A DNA stretch of 20,240 bases from a virus. A program made the position numbers and the translations under genes. The stretch covers positions 1 through 20,240 of the IMG/VR virus record IMGVR_UViG_3300020190_000443. One strand, given 5' to 3'. Of the stretch, positions 15,458-20,240 are shown one piece after another (position 1 is the first letter of the stretch; every line of letters begins with the position of its first letter). Under the pieces are notes generated by a model, which saw only the letters and a list, made by a program, of their open reading frames with translations, did no database searches and was not told where the DNA came from.

Positions 15458-16182
15458 TTAACCCTTGGCTTGCCGTTCAGCGGCTGCTCGATCCTTCTCT
15501 ATTACTTTAGCACAAGCCATTCTTATGACCCACTCGGCGTCCGTGCAATCCAGCATCCGGATGGGGTCGGTCCCCCACAACTCGCCCAGGCGTGCGACCG
15601 ATTTGATTAGAGGTTCTTCGACTAGGTCGTCGAAGACCTCTTCGTAGGGTCCTCATTTGCCTCGATCGTGTCCCCGTAGCCGGCGGCGTCGAGAATGGCG
15701 AGGGCGGCCGCCTCCACGTGCGGGTCGATGGCAAAGAATGCGCGCACCGCGTCCGGGATCGGGCGCGTGGTGTTGGTCATCTTCATTATCGCGTCGTGGC
15801 CGAAGGTGATCGGGTAACCCTCGTCGTCCCTGACCTCCTCGTCGCCGAGGATCACGCCGGTGCAGGTGTTTCCGATCACGAGCGACGCAAACTTGGTCGC
15901 GTCCATGCCGTTCTTGGTCTCGTCGCCTGCCTCCTTGCGCCACTTGCGCACCTGGCTCTGGGAGACGTTCGGGCTGATGCGTAGCGACACTCTCGGGCGC
16001 TCCGGGACCTCGATGAACACGTCGCTGCGGCTCACCTTCGTCTCGATCGTGGACGTGAGCTTCTGCAAGAGCGTCTCCGCATTTTCCGCCTTGGAGATCG
16101 CGGACTGGGTCTTTTCCTCGCGCGCCTTCTTGGCTGGCTCGGTTCCGGTTGTTGGTTCGTCCGAATATAGTGATTCGGCCAT
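15458..16182 (-). CDS. Tail assembly chaperone, frameshifted long form (gpGT-like)
   Basis: A second product of the chaperone gene. If the ribosome slips -1 at the Pro codon (15648-15646), it leaves the first frame after residue 179 and continues for 62 codons to a TAA at 15460-15458, giving 241 aa. The extension reads YEEVFDDLVEEPLIKSVARL, then GELWGTDPIRMLDCTDAEWV and a charged helix ending RQAKG. It is acidic, free of the Arg/Pro excess of shadow frames, and has the look of known gpT-type extensions (a Trp-Gly-x-x-Pro turn and a final charged helix). It has no good start codon of its own. An in-frame TGA at 15655-15653 in the -1 frame forces the shift to happen at or after that point. In lambda the long form recruits the tail tube to the tape measure and is absent from the virion. 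Confidence 0.75.
15612..15649 (-). promoter_or_regulatory. Programmed -1 ribosomal frameshift signal with stem-loop
   Basis: The message reads GAC CCT ACG in the first frame; tRNA-Pro on CCT can re-pair one base back on CCC. Seven bases after CCT a stem-loop begins: GGT-CTTCGAC, loop GACCTA, GTCGAAG-A-ACC, that is 7 perfect pairs plus 3 more across one bulged A (15638-15612). The stop codon TAG of the short form spans the loop and stem. A 5-9 nt spacer before a stem is the known design of -1 frameshift stimulators. The slippery site is not a classical X-XXY-YYZ heptamer, so the exact slip mechanism is inferred. Confidence 0.65.
15622..16182 (-). CDS. Tail assembly chaperone, short form (gpG-like)
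   Basis: 186 aa, ATG at 16182 with AAAGGA 8 nt upstream. The N-terminal 45 residues are charged and helical (KAENAETLLQKLTSTIETKV). The body has 'ISPNVSQSQVRKWRKEAGDE', 'KFASLVIGNTCTGVIL' and 'IMKMTNTTRPIPDAVRAFFA', then a DPH helix and an end ANEDPTKRSSTT. Gene position between tube and tape measure, size, and the frameshifted continuation identify it as the G-type chaperone, which keeps the tape measure soluble during tail assembly and is not part of the virion in lambda-like systems. The DPT(K/x)xS end just before the shift site resembles other phage chaperones. It is separated from the tube gene by a 94-nt gap. Confidence 0.8.
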   Translation of the reverse strand: MAESLYSDEPTTGTEPAKKAREEKTQSAISKAENAETLLQKLTSTIETKVSRSDVFIEVPERPRVSLRISPNVSQSQVRKWRKEAGDETKNGMDATKFASLVIGNTCTGVILGDEEVRDDEGYPITFGHDAIMKMTNTTRPIPDAVRAFFAIDPHVEAAALAILDAAGYGDTIEANEDPTKRSSTT

Positions 16183-16210
16183 GATTTATCCTTTCGATGG
16201 GTTGGGAATA

Positions 16211-16280
16211 GGCATTAAACTAGCAACCTTTAGCCGTCGCCAGCGCAACTATGCCGAGCCCCCGAAGGGCGTTAAACTAG
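16211..16280. repeat. 13-nt direct repeat flanking the gap after the tube gene
   Basis: GGCATTAAACTAG (16211-16223) and GGCGTTAAACTAG (16268-16280) match at 12 of 13 bases, 57 nt apart in the 94-nt gap between the tube and chaperone genes. One copy contains the tube stop codon (CTA on the plus strand at 16277-16279). It may be the trace of a small duplication of the gene end, or a regulatory repeat. Nothing else supporting a function is seen. Confidence 0.5.
16258..16270 (-). other. Small stem-loop after the tail tube gene
   Basis: Minus strand GCCC-TTCGG-GGGC begins 6 nt after the tube stop codon; an alternative register gives CCC-TTCG-GGG with a stable UUCG loop. No T-run follows. It separates the highly needed sheath and tube from the chaperone and tape measure, needed in low amounts, so it could protect the upstream message or weaken read-through. 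The stem is short. Confidence 0.3.
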
Positions 16281-16786
16281 GTTGTCTGTGCCGGCTTTTT
16301 CGCCTCTACGTTGACATCGCTGATAGAGAAGGTCAGGGCGAAAGTCGACGGGGCGCCCGACGAAGAGTCTCCGTCCGGCTCCGTCAAACCGACGAGAAGG
16401 GCGTTGGAGTAGATCCTGTCGTTGGCCGGGTTCGTAAGGCCGCAGTTGAAAACCCTCACGTTGATGTCGTAGAAGCCGATGCCGACGAACTGCCTCATCT
16501 TCCTGATGGCCGTCATCAACCCAATGTCGCTGGCGTCGTCGTCGTAGTGGGCGGTCAGGGTGATGTCCCCGATCTCCGACGGCGCGCAGAGGACCGTCGG
16601 TCGCTTCGCGCCCCCCTCGTAGATCTTCTCCACGGAGGCCGTGATCTCGCCGCCGGAGATCTGTGCGAAGAGGAAATCGGTTTTGGCCGGCGTTTGCAGG
16701 GCGGGTGGCGCTTCATTATTCCCAATTGTCGTGGTCGATCTGGGGGTGATGTGGGCCAAGACCTGGCGTTGCGATACTTTTGCCAT
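16277..16786 (-). CDS. Tail tube protein
   Basis: 169 aa, ATG at 16786 with GGAGG 6 nt upstream, 11 nt after the sheath stop. It is a compact beta-rich protein with the usual tube order: an N-terminal loop (about 1-45, Thr/Pro-rich), 'GEITASVEKIYEGGAKRPT', 'EIGDITLTAHYDDD', a helix 'IGLMTAIRKMRQFVGI', the strand 'DINVRVFNCGLT', and a final 'FALTFSISDVNVEA'. Size and its place directly after the sheath gene are as in other contractile phages. Hexameric rings of this protein stack into the DNA-conducting tube inside the sheath. Strong ribosome binding site agrees with a high-copy product. Assignment is mainly by pattern and synteny. Confidence 0.82.
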   Translation of the reverse strand: MAKVSQRQVLAHITPRSTTTIGNNEAPPALQTPAKTDFLFAQISGGEITASVEKIYEGGAKRPTVLCAPSEIGDITLTAHYDDDASDIGLMTAIRKMRQFVGIGFYDINVRVFNCGLTNPANDRIYSNALLVGLTEPDGDSSSGAPSTFALTFSISDVNVEAKKPAQTT

Positions 16787-16797
16787 TTATTCCTCCG

Positions 16798-18270
16798 TTA
16801 ATTGGTTACCGATGCGGTAAGGCTTGACTTGATGATGTCGACTTCGATCCTGTCCCCAACGCTGGAAACCCGAAGGCCGACCCTGGCTGTTATTTTACCA
16901 TTTGTCAGATCAAGAGTTGAGTTTAGTTTAGCATCACATCTCACGGTGTAGCCGTAGTCGATCCTCGTGCCGTTGACCGCGAACGCCTCAAACAGCGCGC
17001 CCGAGATCCGGTAGCCCTCGAGGACGGCGATGAGCCTTCCCTCGATCGAGGAGAAGATGCCGCCGCGCCCGTCAATCGTCGAGAAGACCAGCGGCTCGAT
17101 TGCCCTGTAGGAGTCCGTCACGACGGAGTTAACGATGTCCTGCGCGGTTATGTATCGGAAGTTCGTCGTGTCCTGCGAGAGGGATCGGGCACCGTAAATT
17201 CGCACGGAGTTGCTGATCACCCTGATCGCGTTGACGGCCTCGTCGTCAAGGCTGTTGCCGTTCGTGCGGTCGATTTCTACGACCAGACCGTTCACGAAGT
17301 TTGCCTGGGAATTCGCTCCGGCGAAGGGGACGTGGGAGTTTGAACCATTGACGATCTTCGACCTTTTGCCGGCGACATACCCGTCTGGCGGGATCTGCCT
17401 GTTCACCCCGACCACCGCGGTGGGCGTGAAAACCCACGGGTAGTAGAGGGCGGCGTGCTCAAGGTTCGGGTTGTTGGCGATGACGTCCTGCGCCCAGGTT
17501 TTCGCGCCAGCGATCGTGGTGTTGTTGTCGGTGTGGAGGATCGCGATCCTGTTGTACTCGTTCGCGTGGCTGATGAGCCCGGTCATCACGGTTGCCGACT
17601 GGTTCTCGGGGCACGACACTGCGCCGGTCCCGAGCGCGTCATTGAACTTTGCCAGGCCGGTCACCAGGAGCGCCGCCGTCACCGAGGCCGCATCATCGGT
17701 GCCTGCGCTCAGCGCTGTGAGGGCGGCGACCTTCGGGAGGCTGGTGTCGGACCCGAGCGAGGCGACGATGTACTTGCTCGCCTCGGCGTGGAGGTTGAGC
17801 TTGCCGACGATCTGCTCGCGCGTCGTGCAGTTGCCCGTTGTCGCGACCTGGACGCTGTTCTTGAAAATCTTGACGACGCGAGTTCCCGCTACGGTTCCGT
17901 CGGTTACCTGCGCGCCGATAGCCGAGCTCCACGCCCCTGGGCCGTTGGCCGTAAGGATAATCGTGGTGTTGCCGGGGGTCTCTTCGTCGACAAGGTTGAG
18001 GAGGCCCGAAGTCGCAGCTGGGCCGACGACCCGTGAGATGTAGCACTGCGTGCCGCCCTCTTCAAAAAATGTCTCAACGGTCGGGTGGAGGAAGGAGCCA
18101 GTGACGAAACCGCCGAAAATGTCTTCGAAATTGCCGAGGCTGAATACGAGTACGGCCTCGTTGACCGGCCCGCGCTCTGCCTTGCCCACGAAAAAGGCCT
18201 GCGAAGATTCGTTGAGCAGGGTGGCGGATGGCCCGGTGCGGACCGAAGTGGATATGGATACGCCTGGCAT
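16798..18270 (-). CDS. Tail sheath protein
   Basis: 490 aa, ATG at 18270 with GAGG 5 nt upstream. The start MPGVSISTSVRTGPSA, 'FFVGKAERGPVNEAV' (26-40), 'NFEDIFGG' and 'FFEEGGTQCYISRVVG' (68-83) are classic N-terminal sheath features. The middle (about 130-300) is a variable insertion domain. The C-terminal part has 'KRSKIVNGSNS', 'NAIRVISNSVRIYGARSLS', 'FRYITAQDIVNSVV', then 'IEGRLIAVLEGYRISGALFE' and a last strand 'KITARVGLRVSS', typical of the conserved sheath core. The protein forms the contractile outer tube that drives injection. It is followed at once by the tube gene. Length is within the normal range of 350-660 aa. No truncation or frameshift is seen. Confidence 0.95.
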   Translation of the reverse strand: MPGVSISTSVRTGPSATLLNESSQAFFVGKAERGPVNEAVLVFSLGNFEDIFGGFVTGSFLHPTVETFFEEGGTQCYISRVVGPAATSGLLNLVDEETPGNTTIILTANGPGAWSSAIGAQVTDGTVAGTRVVKIFKNSVQVATTGNCTTREQIVGKLNLHAEASKYIVASLGSDTSLPKVAALTALSAGTDDAASVTAALLVTGLAKFNDALGTGAVSCPENQSATVMTGLISHANEYNRIAILHTDNNTTIAGAKTWAQDVIANNPNLEHAALYYPWVFTPTAVVGVNRQIPPDGYVAGKRSKIVNGSNSHVPFAGANSQANFVNGLVVEIDRTNGNSLDDEAVNAIRVISNSVRIYGARSLSQDTTNFRYITAQDIVNSVVTDSYRAIEPLVFSTIDGRGGIFSSIEGRLIAVLEGYRISGALFEAFAVNGTRIDYGYTVRCDAKLNSTLDLTNGKITARVGLRVSSVGDRIEVDIIKSSLTASVTN

Positions 18271-18283
18271 GGTACCTCGCTAA

Positions 18284-18691
18284 TTAATCCGGGTTGTCAA
18301 TGTTGTTTTCCAATAATACTTGTTTTTCCTCTACTGGGTCAGCAACTAATGATGTGTCTTCGATTTTTTCGGAAATAGTTACTGTATCAAGGTTTGGCTC
18401 GTCGGGCTGGGTGGGCTGGGGCTCTTCCGGGGCCGCCTCTGCCCTCTTTTTCTTCTTTGGCTTGTCGGCGGCTCCGGTTTGTCCGCCGAGGATCTCCAGC
18501 AGGTTGTCGGCGACAAGCTCCCGAATCTTTGATGAGGCCGCGACCGAAGCCGAGTCCATGGCCGCCAGCCCCGCTGGCGGGATCTGATCCCCGTCGGCCG
18601 AGACGGAGAGCCAGAATTGGGAGAGGTTGACGATTACGACGGAGTCGTCGAAGCCGGCCGGTTCGGTCCGGCCAGAGAGTATTTTGAACAT
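18284..18691 (-). CDS. Unassigned 135-aa protein upstream of the sheath gene
   Basis: I do not recognise a family. Residues 1-70 look folded, with a beta start (MFKILSGRTEPAGFDDSVVI) and helices 'ASSKIRELVADNLLEILGG'. Residues 75-135 are Lys, Glu and Pro-rich (KPKKKKRAEAAPEEPQPTQP) and likely disordered. It lies 13 nt before the sheath gene and 14 nt after the probable tail terminator, so it is probably co-expressed with tail shaft genes; a neck, assembly or small head-tail role is possible but unproven. The ATG at 18691 has no ribosome binding site; TATTAT lies exactly 6 nt upstream. Its 3' third is AT-rich (35% GC over 18301-18360 against 75% over 18541-18600, hand-counted), which hints at recombination within the gene. 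Confidence 0.65.
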   Translation of the reverse strand: MFKILSGRTEPAGFDDSVVIVNLSQFWLSVSADGDQIPPAGLAAMDSASVAASSKIRELVADNLLEILGGQTGAADKPKKKKRAEAAPEEPQPTQPDEPNLDTVTISEKIEDTSLVADPVEEKQVLLENNIDNPD

Positions 18692-18697
18692 ACTACT

Positions 18698-18703
18698 ATA
18701 ATA
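18698..18703 (-). promoter_or_regulatory. Candidate -10 box for a leaderless sheath-operon transcript
   Basis: The minus strand reads TATTAT, six bases (agtagt), then the ATG at 18691. The spacing is identical to that of the candidate box at 2885-2890. The gene has no Shine-Dalgarno sequence, and the 14-nt gap is AT-rich in a GC-rich setting. No clear -35 element is seen. It could supply extra transcription for the high-copy sheath and tube genes downstream. Confidence 0.4.
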
Positions 18704-18705
18704 GA

Positions 18706-19338
18706 CTAATCAACCACCACTTCGTTGGTATAGCCCGAATCGTCGAAAACGCCCGTCGGCCCCTTGCTCTGGTATTTAATCGTTATCTCATCGACGTTCG
18801 CTATGTCGTCGCGGTAGACGATCTCGTCTATCAGCAGGTTGTAGGCGATGTACGCACCCGCCAGCACCCTGTCGCCCTTCAGGAGCGTCAGGTCCGAGAA
18901 CTCCTCGCGAATCGTCGTGTGGTCTATCTCGGCCCTGAACGACTTCCTCGGGTCCGTCGCATCTAGGCAGGGGGAGTCCAGCAGGGCGGATCGGAGAACG
19001 ACCGCCAGCCTGTCTCGCATGGTCGTCGTCTCCTTCGACCCCTCGGTTCGCGACCAGATGTACGACCTCATGGCGTAGGTGACCCTGTAGAGCGGGTGCA
19101 TGCCGTGCCAGCCGATCAGGTCGAAAGAGCTGGACGATATCGCCACCGTGATAATCGTGGGCCAGTGATCCATCACGAGGGGCTCGTAGGTGAAGTAATC
19201 CTCGGGGTCGGGCAACTCGCCTGCGCTTATCCCCCAGCCGTTCCGGTAGACCACCAGCCGTTTCGGTATCTCCTTCTTGAGGTACTCGTTCACGTAGTCC
19301 TTGGCGAACTGCGGCCCGTGCATCAGGTAGGTCGTCAC
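18706..19338 (-). CDS. Probable tail terminator/neck protein
   Basis: 210 aa; GTG at 19338 overlaps the previous stop by 4 nt (GTGA), which decides the start. The segment 'LYRVTYAMRSYIWSR' followed by a polar turn and a helix 'TTMRDRLAVVLRSALLD' (about 83-120) has the strand-then-helix order of tail terminator proteins, and a later strand-rich end ('AYNLLIDEIVYRDD', 'DEITIKYQSKG') fits too. Its place between the gpS-like gene and the sheath region is the usual site of the terminator that caps tube and sheath and joins the neck. I cannot name a family with certainty; a different neck component is the alternative. No signal peptide or membrane helix. Confidence 0.5.
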   Translation of the reverse strand: MTTYLMHGPQFAKDYVNEYLKKEIPKRLVVYRNGWGISAGELPDPEDYFTYEPLVMDHWPTIITVAISSSSFDLIGWHGMHPLYRVTYAMRSYIWSRTEGSKETTTMRDRLAVVLRSALLDSPCLDATDPRKSFRAEIDHTTIREEFSDLTLLKGDRVLAGAYIAYNLLIDEIVYRDDIANVDEITIKYQSKGPTGVFDDSGYTNEVVVD

Positions 19339-19814
19339 AGCATGGACTCCCTAACGGAGGCGATGTTGCCGTGGCAGACGTAAACGGCCGCGACCTCGCC
19401 GAACTTTTTCGCGAACCCGATCGGCTCGTAGACGACCTTGCGCTTGGGCATCTTCGTCGTTCCGTACTGGTGGAACTTCGCGTACTCCACCCTCGTGCCG
19501 AAGGTGGCATCCATGATGTCGATGTTGTTCGGCGGCCCCTGGAGCGAGGTGAGACTCCTGAAGAGGCGCCCCGTGCGGGTCATCAGGTCCGTCCCCGGCG
19601 CCTCGACCTTCTTCCATGCGGCGTACTGCGGGTCGAGCGGCGACCAGCCGCCGGACGGAAGACCGGCCTGCCTGAAGTTCTCCTCGTTGGCGAACCTGAG
19701 CCACTGCCTTGATCTCCACAGGACGGGGCGCATGTCGTTCGCGCGCTTCTTCATCATCACCATGCGAAGTATCGCCTTCTTCGCGTCGACCTTGATGGTG
19801 AGCTTTGTCGTCAT
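19335..19814 (-). CDS. Tail completion/virion morphogenesis protein, gpS/gpG-like
   Basis: 159 aa from the ATG at 19814, which shares its A with the preceding TGA (TGATG); a GTG one codon earlier (19817) is the alternative. Near residues 40-70 'NFRQAGLPSGGWSPLDPQYA' and 'WKK' match the 'P.W.PLS..Y...K' pattern of phage virion morphogenesis (Phage_tail_S) proteins, followed by 'LMTRTGRLFRSLT' (about 80-92) and the signature 'YAKFHQYGTTKMPKRKVV' (about 114-131), where the YA.xHQ.G...MP.R pattern is diagnostic. In P2 and Mu these proteins complete the tail-head junction. Location between connector and terminator genes agrees. The family call is strong. Confidence 0.85.
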   Translation of the reverse strand: MTTKLTIKVDAKKAILRMVMMKKRANDMRPVLWRSRQWLRFANEENFRQAGLPSGGWSPLDPQYAAWKKVEAPGTDLMTRTGRLFRSLTSLQGPPNNIDIMDATFGTRVEYAKFHQYGTTKMPKRKVVYEPIGFAKKFGEVAAVYVCHGNIASVRESML

Positions 19815-20240
19815 CACGAGTACCGGTTCTTGCGGTACCTCTTGAGCGTCATCAATTCCATTTCCAGGTACCCCGTCTGGAGCGGCGCGACGTTCCTCGT
19901 CTCGAGATCCTTTACGCCGACCACGTCGTCGTGCATGTTCTGCATTTCCCTCGTCGCGGCGCGGAGGATCAGCAACTTGAGCGCGGGTATCGCCGACCCG
20001 TTGAGGCCGCCCGTGTAGGTGACGGTGACCAGGTCATCCGCGTACGCCCCGAACACGTCAACGCCGAACCCGCGGACGACGTAGTCCTGCTCCGCCACCA
20101 GCGTCCTCTCCGTCCCCCTCAGTCGCTTCAGTTTGACCACGGACGCGCTGACCACGGGCGTGTTCAGGAGGTAAACGGTCGTCGGCGGTTCGAGGAAGGT
20201 GGAGTTGTCGACCGTGCTCCCTAAGAGGGAATCGCCGCTC
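19814..20240 (-). CDS. Probable head-tail connector protein (5' end outside window)
   Basis: The frame is open from the right edge of the window to a TGA at 19816-19814, so the start is not seen; reading begins at a partial codon and continues SGDSLLGSTVDNSTFLEPPT. A GTG at 20155 would give 113 aa, but coding upstream of it is continuous and protein-like (TTVYLLNTPVV), so that start is probably internal. The C-terminal part has 'DLVTVTYTGGLNGSAIPALK', a helix 'LLILRAATREMQNMHDD' and a basic end KRYRKNRYS. The strand-Gly-Pro-helix pattern resembles adaptor proteins that bridge the portal and tail. The position just before the gpS-like gene supports this. Assignment is tentative. Confidence 0.5.
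   Translation of the reverse strand, partial: SGDSLLGSTVDNSTFLEPPTTVYLLNTPVVSASVVKLKRLRGTERTLVAEQDYVVRGFGVDVFGAYADDLVTVTYTGGLNGSAIPALKLLILRAATREMQNMHDDVVGVKDLETRNVAPLQTGYLEMELMTLKRYRKNRYS

Noticed and set aside
15507-15734. A 75-codon minus-strand frame starting inside the chaperone gene
   Set aside because: It is in the third frame, Arg/Pro-rich and protein-unlike; the real continuation is the -1 frame.
1-20240. tRNA genes, CRISPR arrays, insertion sequences, integrase or attachment sites
   Set aside because: No cloverleaf-like sequence, no regularly spaced short repeats, no transposase or recombinase motifs and no tRNA-end duplications were seen; the only tandem repeats are coding repeats of the fiber.

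Overview
This window is a contiguous block of late structural genes from a contractile-tailed bacteriophage (myovirus-type) or a closely related prophage. Every supported gene lies on the minus strand, so the transcript reads from high to low coordinates. Genes are tightly packed, many with 1-4 nt stop/start overlaps. No bacterial housekeeping gene, tRNA, rRNA, CRISPR array or insertion sequence is visible. DNA is GC-rich through most of the tail genes, with local AT-rich patches. The host cannot be named. High GC, several GTG starts, an r1t-like holin and two starts that look leaderless are all compatible with an actinobacterial host, but this is inference.

Layout in transcription order. Neck and tail completion (20240-18706): the 3' part of a probable head-tail connector, a gpS/gpG-like tail completion protein and a probable tail terminator. 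An unassigned 135-aa gene follows (18691-18284). Tail shaft (18270-10977): sheath, tube, a tail assembly chaperone that continues into a second frame by an apparent programmed -1 frameshift, and a 1482-aa tape measure protein carrying an M15-type peptidase motif. Baseplate (10977-3691): a 969-aa protein with an XkdP-like C-terminus, hub, short OB-fold spike, gp25-like wedge, gpJ-like wedge and gpI-like protein. The order matches the PBSX xkdO-P-Q-R-S-T-U series. Lysis and fibers (3620-1): a two-helix holin, a conserved beta-rich phage protein, a 91-aa fiber-tip-like protein, a 438-aa tail fiber, and a second fiber built from about 76-residue tandem repeats that runs off the left edge.

Together these genes encode a contractile injection tail: tube and sheath assemble on the baseplate with length set by the tape measure, the neck proteins join it to the head, and the fibers bind the host. 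The most informative observations beyond routine annotation are: (1) the chaperone frameshift signal with a strong downstream stem-loop; (2) two ATG starts preceded at exactly 6 nt by a TATAAT-like hexamer; (3) fiber tandem repeats, one strikingly AT-rich at about the same protein sequence; (4) a SWIM-like Cys/His cluster in the large baseplate protein; (5) a glycine-zipper segment plus zinc peptidase in the tape measure. No entirely new system is evident.
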